Positions 1 to 7,625 of a stretch of DNA of 37,413 nucleotides are shown here, one piece after another. Position 1 is the first letter of the stretch, and each line of letters begins with the position of its first letter. Source of the stretch: an uncultured Lachnospiraceae bacterium (GTDB lineage: Bacteria; Bacillota; Clostridia; Lachnospirales; Lachnospiraceae). The notes below the pieces were generated by a model that made no database searches, was not told the origin of the DNA, and saw nothing but the letters and a program-made list of their open reading frames with translations. Location of the stretch: assembly GCA_958402795.1 (NCBI GenBank), contig CATXUX010000035.1, forward strand, positions 1-37,413, in the 5' to 3' direction. Made by a program: the position numbers and the translations under genes.

Positions 1-10
1 TCATGCAGTC

Positions 11-145
11 TTATACGTACTGATACTGCAGTGCAACCATATCCATATAATCATGAAATGCATTCTTCAGGAATTTCATAATTGACTCGGACATAGATAC
101 CCAAGCATCATACTCTTCTTTACTTCTGATATAATAAGTATACAT
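11..145 (-). CDS. Small hypothetical protein, 44 aa
   Basis: I do not recognise this protein. It begins MYTYYIRSKEEYDAW and is rich in aromatic and charged residues, with no signal peptide or membrane segment. The start was chosen because AAAGG lies nine bases upstream. An in-frame ATG three codons earlier (152-154) directly abuts the AAAGG, so it is a poorer start. A longer open frame runs upstream into the end of the nucleotidyltransferase gene, but that part looks non-coding. It lies about 100 bases downstream of the nucleotidyltransferase and may be the last gene of that operon. No terminator is visible before the window edge. Confidence 0.45.
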   Translation of the reverse strand: MYTYYIRSKEEYDAWVSMSESIMKFLKNAFHDYMDMVALQYQYV

Positions 146-242
146 CACAATCATCCTTTCGTCTGAATCACTTACTTCCTTGCTACGATACCTATCATAA
201 CACGGGAAGGGAAGAGGCGTTAGGTGATTTATTAGCGAATCA

Positions 243-863
243 TTAGGGCGATATTGATACCAAGTGTGAAATCCAGTCCGACAGGCTCTCCATACTGAAA
301 TCCTGAAGTGCTTTTCCATAACAGGTGTAGGCTGACGGGTAGTCTGTTTCCATCCATTTTAATGTTTTTTTGGGACCTAAATAAGGATGACCCACGATAT
401 CGCAAAAAATTTCCAGACTATCGATCAGTACCCAGTGCCATCGGAACAATCCTTCAACATCTCCTCTTTTTGCCCGGTTAAGCATCTTTACGCACCAATC
501 CACATCTGCCTGAATTTCTTCCGCTGTTTTACATGAACGGTTTTTCAGATAGGATAAAACATTGTTTTGGACATCTCTTCCTTTGCCGTTCGTATCCATA
601 ATAATGCTTCCGTCGAAAATCTGAACAAAGTCACTGCAGTCATAATCTTCGTCAAAATAAGACTCCGGATATACAAATACATCTAACTGGATTCCATTGA
701 CAAACGATGTATCATGGAATTTCTCATGGTCGTGAGAAATAACAAGAGCATCAAAATCACTATTTAGATTATTTGTTCCATTGGCATATGAGCCATAAAG
801 GATAATGGAAAGAGGACGATATGTTTGCGTTATATATTCAATAATTTCGTTCAATAAAATCAC
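243..863 (-). CDS. Nucleotidyltransferase domain protein (Pol beta superfamily)
   Basis: A 206-aa protein with the Pol beta-type nucleotidyltransferase signature near its N-terminus: GSYANG followed by SDFDAL, that is GS-x(n)-D-x-D with the metal-binding aspartates near residues 36-38. A further acidic residue lies in LDVF near residue 60. The rest is an alpha-helical C-terminal region, as in antibiotic nucleotidyltransferases and stand-alone minimal nucleotidyltransferases. It would transfer a nucleoside monophosphate to a hydroxyl or protein acceptor; the substrate cannot be read from the sequence. GTG at 863 overlaps the kinase stop codon by four bases, which implies translational coupling. 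An alternative TTG at 854 has AGGGG eight bases upstream. Co-transcription with a two-component system suggests an inducible modifying enzyme, possibly for a drug, but that is inference. Confidence 0.8.
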   Translation of the reverse strand: MILLNEIIEYITQTYRPLSIILYGSYANGTNNLNSDFDALVISHDHEKFHDTSFVNGIQLDVFVYPESYFDEDYDCSDFVQIFDGSIIMDTNGKGRDVQNNVLSYLKNRSCKTAEEIQADVDWCVKMLNRAKRGDVEGLFRWHWVLIDSLEIFCDIVGHPYLGPKKTLKWMETDYPSAYTCYGKALQDFSMESLSDWISHLVSISP

Positions 864-3112
864 CCCTGTGGTATCTCCGCCGACTCCGGCGTTTCTGTTC
901 TCTTTGGGAAACGGATTTCTACTTTAAACAGATCTGCATCCGTCGTGATCTTCAGTGTTCCGTACTGCAATTCTGTGAAACTCTTTGCGATTGCCAGTCC
1001 CAGGCCGGAGCCTTCGGTGTTACGCGACGTGTCGCCGCGGACGAACCGGTCTGTAATCTCTTCTGTGTCAAAGTTCAGCTCTGCTGCAGAGATATTTTTC
1101 ATCCGGATGACTACTTCTTTTTCCAGATCCTGCAGTTCAATGTAGACACGGGTATGCGGCATCGCATATTTTGTAATGTTTACTACCAGATTTTCAAAAA
1201 TCCGGTATGTTTTCTGGCTGTCCAGCAGCAGGATCACTTTTCCCTCCGGCATATTCCAGCGAAATTCCAGGTTCGCGTCCCGGATCTTCTTGTCGCACTC
1301 CAGCGCCACCTGTTTCAAAAGTCCGGCAATATCCACGTCCATAAAGTTCATGGTTACATTTTTGCTCGTTGCTTTGCTGATCTCGAACAGATCCTCGATC
1401 AGCACTTTCAGCCTCAGTGACTTGCGTTCCAGTATATCCAGATACTCTTTTTGCTTTACCGGATCCGTTTCATGTTTCAGCAGATCCACGTATGTGATGA
1501 TCGCGGTCAGCGGCGTCTTCAGATCATGGGACACATTCGTGATCAGCTCTGTTTTCATCCGCTCACTCTTCACTTCTTCCTTCACTGCCTTTTGGAATCC
1601 CGTCTGGATCTTCTGTAATTCTGTTCTGACCGGATTAAAGATCCCCATATCCCCTCCGATCGGCGCGTCCAGTTTTCCATCCGCCAGAAGATTTGTCGCC
1701 TGAAGCAATTGCTCATAATGCTTCTGAATGTCCCGGAAATATTTCCGCAGGAACAGATACAGAACCACCGAATAAACCAGAAGAGCAAAGACACCATAAA
1801 ACCAGAAGCAGCAGATCAAAAGCAATACGATAAAATTCAGTAAGACGATCTGCACAATGGTCCGGTTTGTCTTATCCCGCAGATCCATATGCGTCAATCC
1901 ATCGTAAATCCTGCTGAAATAGTTTTTGATCTTCCGAACCGTATTCCGGCAGAAATTGACGATCCGCGCTCTAAGTCTTTTATTTCCTTCTTGTTTTTCG
2001 AGTTTTCCCTCCGCTTTTCTCTGTTTTTTCTCCTCCGCGCTCTGTTTTGCTCCTGCATAAATCCGGCAGATCAGCGTCCGCTCCTTCCAGTACGCCCCCT
2101 TCATGGTAATCATCGGAAGCAGGCAGGTAACGCCCCAATATACAACGGCAAACAGCAGAACCCACAGCAGATAATCTTTTATCATACTGATATTCATCTC
2201 CGAAGCGCTGGTTCCCTGTAGATGCGCCAGATAAAACTCATTGCCACTATACTGTGCATATCCCGTAACCGCCCTATAACTCAGCAGGGTTAGGACACGC
2301 TCCGCACGGGACCATCCGTTACCATAGATCAAAACAAACGCAAGCAATACGATTTCCAGCGGCGCATGGAACAGCTTATATTGATCCAGACGCCAGTTTG
2401 GATTCCGGCTGATCAGAAACGCGGCTGCGGCAACCAGCGCCATGAGTCCCATTTCCAGAGCAAGATAGATCTGGTTTTCCCGTAAAGCCTCAATCTTTTC
2501 ATACCATAACGTATCCGTGCTTTCTATATACCGCTCCAGATTGTCCTCCGTAAAGCCATAAATAAATGTACTGTTCACCGGATACGCAACGGTATCCTTG
2601 ATATCCCAGTCTGAGCTGTCGTAGTTGTACATATTACTTTCAATGTCATAGCATTCTTCCTCCGACAAACTGTTCGCAGTTACTTTTATATGTTTCAGAT
2701 TGCCTTCTCCATCTGTCTCAAATCGTACCCGGTATGCATACTCTGTGTTCTCCTGCTGAAGTTTTTTAACCGTACTCTCAGTGTTTCTTTTACTTTGTGC
2801 CTCGCCGTCCGCGTTAAACATTTCATAATCCATATATTTTTTCAGGAGGAAATACTCTTTGTCCGAATAGATTTCCATCATTGCACTGATATCTGATTCC
2901 TCACAGATCTCATTATACTGAAAGATATTTCCCTTAAGCAGTTCCGATGTAAGCTCCAGATAATCTCCCGCCTGAAATTCTGCCTGCGCATCTCCTAAAA
3001 CGTTCCGCATCAGAAGCGGATAGAAGCCTACCATTACGCCTGCCGCGGCAAGCAGTATCACGAAAATCAGACCTATGCCGAATTTACGGCTGTTTTTCAA
3101 TTTTGTAGCCAA
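860..3112 (-). CDS. Membrane sensor histidine kinase with large sensory region
   Basis: A 750-aa membrane kinase. One transmembrane helix lies at about residues 11-35, followed by a roughly 170-residue external domain. A cluster of further membrane helices lies between about 210 and 455, then a short linker. The HisKA H-box SHDLKTPL has its phosphoacceptor at His529. In the HATPase_c domain the N-box asparagine lies near 645 and the G2 box GSGLGLAIA at 701-709. It should autophosphorylate and pass phosphate to the response regulator encoded just upstream. TTG at 3112 overlaps the regulator gene by 29 bases; a second TTG four codons on is also possible. The multi-span sensory region is unusual beside the typical two-helix sensor, and the ligand is unknown. 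The product overlaps a nucleotidyltransferase gene downstream. Confidence 0.92.
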   Translation of the reverse strand: MATKLKNSRKFGIGLIFVILLAAAGVMVGFYPLLMRNVLGDAQAEFQAGDYLELTSELLKGNIFQYNEICEESDISAMMEIYSDKEYFLLKKYMDYEMFNADGEAQSKRNTESTVKKLQQENTEYAYRVRFETDGEGNLKHIKVTANSLSEEECYDIESNMYNYDSSDWDIKDTVAYPVNSTFIYGFTEDNLERYIESTDTLWYEKIEALRENQIYLALEMGLMALVAAAAFLISRNPNWRLDQYKLFHAPLEIVLLAFVLIYGNGWSRAERVLTLLSYRAVTGYAQYSGNEFYLAHLQGTSASEMNISMIKDYLLWVLLFAVVYWGVTCLLPMITMKGAYWKERTLICRIYAGAKQSAEEKKQRKAEGKLEKQEGNKRLRARIVNFCRNTVRKIKNYFSRIYDGLTHMDLRDKTNRTIVQIVLLNFIVLLLICCFWFYGVFALLVYSVVLYLFLRKYFRDIQKHYEQLLQATNLLADGKLDAPIGGDMGIFNPVRTELQKIQTGFQKAVKEEVKSERMKTELITNVSHDLKTPLTAIITYVDLLKHETDPVKQKEYLDILERKSLRLKVLIEDLFEISKATSKNVTMNFMDVDIAGLLKQVALECDKKIRDANLEFRWNMPEGKVILLLDSQKTYRIFENLVVNITKYAMPHTRVYIELQDLEKEVVIRMKNISAAELNFDTEEITDRFVRGDTSRNTEGSGLGLAIAKSFTELQYGTLKITTDADLFKVEIRFPKRTETPESAEIPQG

Positions 3113-3791
3113 CGCCCCACACCACCTTTAAATATTTTGGATTTCTTGGATCCAGCTCAATTTTTTCACGGATATTCCGCACATGCACCATAATCGTATC
3201 TGTATTGATTGCCCGTTCCTGCCAGACACGCTCATAAATTTCCTCAGCCGAAAAGACACGCCCCGGATTTTTCGCCAGCAAAAGCAGAATCTTGTACTCG
3301 ATCGGCGTCACCTTTACCGGCTTGCCGTCCACCGACACTTCCACTGTATCCTCATTGATCTCCAGACCGCCGATCACATGGATGTTCTCTTTCGGTTCCA
3401 GCTTTTCCAGAAACCGCCGGTATCTCCGAAGCTGAGAATTTACCCGTGCCATCAGTTCCATCGGAGTAAATGGCTTTGTTACATAATCATCGGCGCCGAT
3501 GTTCAGTCCCATGACTTTATCCACTTCCTCCGACTTGGCTGAAAGCATGATTACCGGAAAATCATATTTCTCCCGCAGCTTCATCGTCATGTGGATCCCG
3601 TCCATCCGCGGCATCATGATGTCCACGATCGCCAGATGAATCTCTTCCTTTTCGATGACCGCAAGTCCCTCAATGCCATCCGCCGCCTGAAATACCTTGT
3701 ATCCCTGACTCTGCAGATAAATCTGCACTCCTTCCCGAATTTCTTTATCGTCCTCTACAACCAGAACATGATTGATTGCTGATGTGTCCAT
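3084..3791 (-). CDS. OmpR/PhoB-family response regulator
   Basis: A 235-aa protein with an N-terminal receiver domain: acidic pocket E13-D14-D15, phosphoacceptor Asp57 in VDIMMP, and the conserved Lys106 in VTKPF. A C-terminal winged-helix DNA-binding domain follows (about 130-232; GRVFSAEEIYERVW and the VWGVGYKIE end are typical). It is the transcription-factor partner of the adjacent kinase. The ATG at 3791 is preceded by GGGGGAG at good spacing. It is the first gene of the regulator-kinase-nucleotidyltransferase operon. Direct repeats of TCTTTAGA/TCTTTGGA stand upstream of its nearest -10 box and could be its own binding sites, implying autoregulation. Confidence 0.95.
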   Translation of the reverse strand: MDTSAINHVLVVEDDKEIREGVQIYLQSQGYKVFQAADGIEGLAVIEKEEIHLAIVDIMMPRMDGIHMTMKLREKYDFPVIMLSAKSEEVDKVMGLNIGADDYVTKPFTPMELMARVNSQLRRYRRFLEKLEPKENIHVIGGLEINEDTVEVSVDGKPVKVTPIEYKILLLLAKNPGRVFSAEEIYERVWQERAINTDTIMVHVRNIREKIELDPRNPKYLKVVWGVGYKIEKQP

Positions 3792-3841
3792 GATGAATTC
3801 TCCCCCTTTGCTGTTGTTTCCTCGCCGCTTTGATTATGTGT

Positions 3842-3898
3842 ATTATATCGAATATATCTAAAGAAGATTCTTGTAAGAATCCAAAGATTTTCTAAAGA
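3842..3898 (-). promoter_or_regulatory. Proximal promoter of the two-component operon with response-regulator-type direct repeats
   Basis: The -10 box TATAAT lies at 3842-3847 with no good -35 box, which is what an activator-dependent promoter looks like. Upstream, on the same strand, are TCTTTAGA at 3891-3898, TCTTTGGA at 3880-3887 and TCTTTAGA at 3857-3864. The first two start exactly 11 bases apart, one helical turn, as in OmpR/PhoB-family sites. Between copies two and three is a GATTCTT-AC-AAGAATC palindrome (about 3867-3882). Regulator binding is inferred. Confidence 0.5.
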
Positions 3899-3918
3899 CT
3901 GTTCCGCCTACTGATAGA

Positions 3919-3997
3919 GGCTTTGAAAGTACCTCCGGATTTTCCTGTGACGATGCACTCAAAGCCGAAAAATAAAGGTAGACTTCTCCTTATTTTT
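3919..3997 (-). promoter_or_regulatory. Two adjacent stem-loops in the leader of the two-component operon
   Basis: Read on the minus strand, the first stem pairs AAAAATAAGG with CCTTTATTTTT (3968-3997, one bulge). It is followed one base later by a stem pairing GGCTTTGA with TCAAAGCC (3919-3966), which encloses smaller pairings. The first stem contains AAGGAG. They lie between a full-consensus promoter at 4029-4056 and the proximal promoter, so they would sit in a roughly 230-base leader. I could not match them to a known riboswitch. A further 7-bp inverted repeat (AAACTCA/TGAGTTT) lies at 4000-4028. The 356-base gap between the esterase and regulator genes holds these elements and no protein gene. 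Confidence 0.45.
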
Positions 3998-4028
3998 GCA
4001 AACTCACAAGTTGGTATATCATGAGTTT

Positions 4029-4056
4029 ATTATATTCTTTTTGCCTATCTTGTCAA
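4029..4056 (-). promoter_or_regulatory. Distal consensus promoter upstream of the two-component operon
   Basis: TTGACA (4051-4056), a 16-base spacer, and TATAAT (4029-4034): both hexamers are perfect matches to the housekeeping sigma consensus. Transcription would start near 4022 and run toward the response regulator about 230 bases away. An ATG at 4020-4022 opens a ten-codon frame (MIYQLVSLQK) essentially at the predicted 5' end, without a ribosome site. Confidence 0.65.
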
Positions 4057-4115
4057 TGTAGAATATTCTCACTATCTGTGCAAAGATGTAGACCAAATCA
4101 AAATGAAGAAGAAAT

Positions 4116-4143
4116 AATCCGGAGGTTTTTCTGCCCCCGGATT
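4116..4143 (-). terminator. Terminator after the esterase gene
   Basis: The stem pairs AATCCGGGGG with CCTCCGGATT around a short A-rich loop. It starts five bases after the esterase stop codon and is followed on the minus strand by a T-rich but interrupted tract. It separates the esterase from the two-component operon. Confidence 0.6.
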
Positions 4144-4147
4144 GTTT

Positions 4148-5488
4148 TTAGTTTAAGAAATACGTATCCATATACTCCAGATAAAATGCCCAGTCATCTT
4201 CCTGCATCTCATGCCAGCCGGTCCGGACATGGTATCCGACAGCCTCACTCCAGAGTGAAGTGTCTATATTCGGCTGTGTTTCGCTTTCCGGCAGCGTTTC
4301 CAGACCGTACAGTACAAACGCATCCTGCGCGCTCATCAGACTGTTCCATGCCCCCTGCGGATCTGACCACAAATCGCCCTCGGCGCTTGCCACATACAGA
4401 TGGCGCGGCGCGATAGATGCGAGGAGCAGGTTTTGGTCGACCGGAAGTTCGTCCTCATGGTTTCCATACTCTGCATAGTTCGAGCAGAACCAGTATGGGA
4501 ATAATCTGTTGATACTTGCCACGGTCTCCCCGTGATTATCACGGCTTAAACTTGCTCCGCTGTTTCCGGAGTCATTGGAAATGACCATCCCGATCCGGGT
4601 ATCATTTGCCCCTGCCCATACTGCTGCTTTTCCGAGACGGGAATGACCGATCACGGCAATATGCTCCGGATCAATGTCTGTATCTTCCATAAGATAATCT
4701 ACCCCACGCATCAGTCCGAACGCCCATGCGCCTACGGCTTTAAATTCTTCTTCATCAAAGAGCGAAATGACTCTGGAATCATAGGTATCTGCATTGTCCG
4801 GCGCAAAATCTTCGAAGTAGATCGTCGCCACCGCGTATCCTCTTGAAATGGAATCCGGGATATTCCATCGGTACTCTTTGCTCCCCCGTTCCTCTTCCCG
4901 GTCTTCGCTCTCCTCTTCCAGTGTATATGGCATAAGAATTTCCGGATCATCAAGCGCGGCATGATTTCCTGACGAATTCAGTCCAATCACCACAGGGGAT
5001 GGCTGATCCGTATTCGGCACATACAAAAGCATCAGCGCGTCCGAAGATCCCTTCTCTGTCGATACCGTTATTTTGATCTGTTTGCGCACCGCAGCTCCAT
5101 TCAGTGCCTCGCCCTGCTCAACCACTTCAAACGTGGTATCAAATCCGTCTTTTGGCATTGTCCCGTAGACATACTCTTCAAATAACGCCAGTATCTCCGC
5201 ACGACGCTTTTCAAACTGTGCTTCTGTCTCGACTGCCGTCCCGTCTTCCATTACAAGCGGATCCGGCAGAGTTGAATAATCCCGCTCCCCGCCTGTCGCA
5301 TATTCCTTCATACTGTCGGATAAATTGAGCTGGAAATTGCTTGTCATAGCGACCATGTTGCGCCACGGCAGCATGGATCTCATGAAGCATACCAGTACAA
5401 CCAGCAGCACAACGATCAGCAGTACCAGACCCAGTGGAATATACCACCAGTGAAACCGCTTCTTTTTTCTCTCCGTTTTTTCTTTCAT
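4148..5488 (-). CDS. Membrane-anchored alpha/beta hydrolase, CE15 glucuronoyl esterase-like
   Basis: A 446-aa protein with a basic N-terminus, one hydrophobic helix at about residues 15-36 (signal anchor, no clear cleavage site) and an alpha/beta hydrolase domain outside the membrane. The nucleophile motif GHSRLGK (Ser283) has the G-x-S-R-x-G-K form characteristic of carbohydrate esterase family 15. These enzymes cut the ester between glucuronic acid of xylan and lignin alcohols. Candidate remaining triad residues are Glu370 in SAEGD and His420 or His426 near the C-terminus. The ATG is preceded by GGGAGG. It is monocistronic, between its own promoter and a terminator. Exact substrate is uncertain; other deacetylase-like hydrolases share the fold. 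Confidence 0.82.
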   Translation of the reverse strand: MKEKTERKKKRFHWWYIPLGLVLLIVVLLVVLVCFMRSMLPWRNMVAMTSNFQLNLSDSMKEYATGGERDYSTLPDPLVMEDGTAVETEAQFEKRRAEILALFEEYVYGTMPKDGFDTTFEVVEQGEALNGAAVRKQIKITVSTEKGSSDALMLLYVPNTDQPSPVVIGLNSSGNHAALDDPEILMPYTLEEESEDREEERGSKEYRWNIPDSISRGYAVATIYFEDFAPDNADTYDSRVISLFDEEEFKAVGAWAFGLMRGVDYLMEDTDIDPEHIAVIGHSRLGKAAVWAGANDTRIGMVISNDSGNSGASLSRDNHGETVASINRLFPYWFCSNYAEYGNHEDELPVDQNLLLASIAPRHLYVASAEGDLWSDPQGAWNSLMSAQDAFVLYGLETLPESETQPNIDTSLWSEAVGYHVRTGWHEMQEDDWAFYLEYMDTYFLN

Positions 5489-5534
5489 TGCTTTCCTCCC
5501 TTGTGTTTTCTATATACGTGTTTCCTATAGCCTT

Positions 5535-5563
5535 ATTATAGCCATAGACTATTTCCGCGTCAA
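5535..5563 (-). promoter_or_regulatory. Promoter of the esterase gene
   Basis: TTGACG (5558-5563), a 17-base spacer and TATAAT (5535-5540) on the minus strand. The start would be near 5528, giving an mRNA leader of about 40 bases that carries GGGAGG before the esterase ATG. Confidence 0.75.
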
Positions 5564-5579
5564 ACACAAGTGTACGATA

Positions 5580-6929
5580 TTATGAAGCCTTATCGTTGTT
5601 CCGCAGTTTTCTCCACACCATGAATACACAGTAGCACAGTGCGAATCCCCATGCGATCGGATTGGAATAGCAGATTGCCGTATAGCTTGTAAAACATACC
5701 GCAAGCCATGCGCCAAGGCTGCGCCCCAGCAGTTCGCCCACGCCGGAGAGAATCGCCTGGAAGCTGTACCCCAGTCCCTGCAGCACGTTCCGGAAGATCA
5801 TCAGTGATCCGTGGAGAATGAACAATGTACTGATAATGCTCAGGTACTGCACCGCCCCCTGTGCTTCCGCACTGGATGACTCGCCCAGGACCAATGCTAC
5901 AAGAGCATATTTGCCAAAAAAGATCACGATCCATGCCGCGACACAGTAGATCGCCTGGATCGTAAGGCCGCTCTTGATGCCGCTCTTGACACGGTCCATT
6001 CTGTCCGCGCCGTAATTCTGGCCGGTATAAGTCGTCATCGCCATCCCGACACTCTCCATCGGCAGCGTGAACATCTGGCGGATCTTCTCTCCTGCCGTCT
6101 GTGCCGTCACTGCAACCGTGCCGAGCAGATTGATGGAGTTCTGCATGATGACGGCTCCGATCGCCGACACCGAATACTCAAATCCCATCGGCAGGCCAAT
6201 GACACAAAGACGTTTTGCATGAGACACGGAAAAGGAAGTTTCTTCTTTTCGTATCCGAATCACACTTGTCTTCGCAAAAAGCCACCATGTATTCAATACA
6301 CCGCTTACGAGCTGACTGAACACCGTTGCGATCGCCGCGCCTGCGACGCCCATCCCGAATGGCACGATCAGAATATAATCCAGCGCAATGTTTAAAAAGC
6401 TGGAGAACACCAGAAAATAAAACGGACGTTTCGAATCTCCCACCGCACGAAGCACACTTGCAGAAAAATTGTATAATGTACTTGCCGGGATCCCGATAAA
6501 TAAAATGCGGATATACTGCGCCGCCATCTCAAACAGCTCTCCCGGCGTGTGCATCAGGGTAAGGAGCGGCTCCGTCAGCGCAGTCATTGCCACGGAAAGA
6601 ACCAGACTCACAGCCACACACAGCCAGATTCCGTTCCAGAGATATCGGTGCATGTTCTCCGGTTCTTTCGCCCCGAAGCTCTGCGATACAGGCACACCCA
6701 GACCGACACAGAATCCCTGCACGAACCCCAATATCAAAAAATGCAGGGAATACGTTGTCCCGACTGCAGCCAGCGCGTTGGCACTGATGCACCGCCCTAC
6801 GATCACCGTGTCTACAAAACTATACAACTGCTGAAATAAGGTGCCGAACACAAGCGGCAATGCAAACCAGAAAATTTTTACAATCGGCTTCCCGACTGTC
6901 AGGTCTGACGTTTGATATTTCTTTTGCAT
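5580..6929 (-). CDS. MATE-family multidrug exporter
   Basis: A 449-aa integral membrane protein with about twelve hydrophobic helices in two similar halves, the size and layout of NorM/DinF-type MATE transporters. The first helices (GTLFQQLYSFVDTVIVGR) match the family's conserved N-terminal region, including the VDT-VIVGR segment. It would export organic cations or drugs using a sodium or proton gradient. The ATG has AGGAGG at the proper distance. It lies 88 bases downstream of a small helix-turn-helix gene with no terminator between, so the pair is probably one transcript and the regulator may control the pump. The next gene's promoter begins right after this stop codon. Confidence 0.93.
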   Translation of the reverse strand: MQKKYQTSDLTVGKPIVKIFWFALPLVFGTLFQQLYSFVDTVIVGRCISANALAAVGTTYSLHFLILGFVQGFCVGLGVPVSQSFGAKEPENMHRYLWNGIWLCVAVSLVLSVAMTALTEPLLTLMHTPGELFEMAAQYIRILFIGIPASTLYNFSASVLRAVGDSKRPFYFLVFSSFLNIALDYILIVPFGMGVAGAAIATVFSQLVSGVLNTWWLFAKTSVIRIRKEETSFSVSHAKRLCVIGLPMGFEYSVSAIGAVIMQNSINLLGTVAVTAQTAGEKIRQMFTLPMESVGMAMTTYTGQNYGADRMDRVKSGIKSGLTIQAIYCVAAWIVIFFGKYALVALVLGESSSAEAQGAVQYLSIISTLFILHGSLMIFRNVLQGLGYSFQAILSGVGELLGRSLGAWLAVCFTSYTAICYSNPIAWGFALCYCVFMVWRKLRNNDKAS

Positions 6930-7017
6930 GGCAAGATTTCCTCCTGGTTAATCCTGAAAAAATTTGATCATATTTGAAAATTGATTCAGATATCAAAAGC
7001 ATCTGTCTTCTGCACAC

Positions 7018-7329
7018 TCAGTTGCTTTTGACACCGGTCAGGGCATAAGTCAGCATACGTGCCGCTGCCGGATTCTCGTCTGATGCAAACAACGCAGGCA
7101 ATGCCTCATTTCTCGTGACAAGCATTCCCTCCATCGTGATCCCGAGTATCTGACTTAACGCATAGAAGTTATCCAGTGACGGCAGGGTCTTTCCATTGAA
7201 CCATGCATACACAGACTGCGGACAACTCAGGCAAAGTTCCTGACAGATTTTCTTCACGGGAACACACTTCACCCTGCACAAAAAACGAAGCCATTTTCCG
7301 GTTTGCTTAATGTCGATCTGCTTCTCCAT
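7018..7329 (-). CDS. XRE-like helix-turn-helix regulator
   Basis: A 103-aa protein. Residues about 22-70 read as a Cro/C1-type helix-turn-helix (VPVKKICQELCLSCPQSVYAW, then a conserved PSLDNFYALSQILG stretch). The remaining C-terminal part is short and unrecognised and carries no obvious ligand domain. The ATG follows GAGAGGG. The gene precedes the MATE exporter and is likely co-transcribed with it, so it may be the pump's local repressor or activator. Two direct copies of ATGCGRG upstream (7365-7370 and 7378-7383) overlap the putative -35 region and could be its operator. Confidence 0.85.
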   Translation of the reverse strand: MEKQIDIKQTGKWLRFLCRVKCVPVKKICQELCLSCPQSVYAWFNGKTLPSLDNFYALSQILGITMEGMLVTRNEALPALFASDENPAAARMLTYALTGVKSN

Positions 7330-7345
7330 ACGTTTCCCTCTCCCG

Positions 7346-7375
7346 TGTATAAATCACGTAAAAATGCGAGTTCAA
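7346..7375 (-). promoter_or_regulatory. Putative promoter of the HTH-MATE pair
   Basis: TTGAAC (7370-7375), an 18-base spacer and TATACA (7346-7351) on the minus strand. It is overlapped by the two ATGCGRG copies that could be an operator. Confidence 0.4.
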
Positions 7376-7406
7376 AATGCGGGTAAAAAAATTTTTTCAA
7401 AAAAAC

Positions 7407-7435
7407 TTGATTTTTCTGAACGGTTATGCTATCAT
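7407..7435 (+). promoter_or_regulatory. Promoter of tRNA-Gly
   Basis: TTGATT (7407-7412), a 17-base spacer and TATCAT (7430-7435). The start would fall near 7442, about 14 bases before the mature tRNA 5' end. Confidence 0.6.
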
Positions 7436-7455
7436 ATCCCTTGGTCAGAAATGAT

Positions 7456-7526
7456 GCGGGTGTAGTTCAATGGTAGAACACCAGCCTTCCAAGCTGGACA
7501 CGTGGGTTCGATTCCCATCACCCGCT
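7456..7526 (+). tRNA. tRNA-Gly (anticodon UCC)
   Basis: A 71-base cloverleaf. The acceptor GCGGGTG pairs with CACCCGC, and the D arm is short. The anticodon stem CCAGC/GCTGG has loop CTTCCAA, giving anticodon TCC, and the T arm is TGGG-TTCGATT-CCCA. The discriminator is T and the 3' CCA is not encoded. A run of T residues at 7529-7537 follows and probably ends transcription. Confidence 0.96.
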
Positions 7527-7625
7527 CTCTTTTTTTATCCATTTTCGGCAGGATCGTGAAAGTGCGAAACGCGGAATCATCCGTGAACCACCTTTCACAC
7601 CCGATCCATTTTCTTTTCCGGTTTT

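Noticed and set aside
3919..3966. A c-di-GMP-I or purine riboswitch in the leader stem
   Set aside because: Lacks the conserved loop and junction bases of both classes; left as an unassigned structured leader.
7551..7607. A partial inverted repeat (GGATCG to CGATCC with TGAAAG/CTTTCA) between tRNA-Gly and the aminopeptidase
   Set aside because: Arms are interrupted by an unpaired CACC and have no T tract; not convincing as a terminator or RNA.
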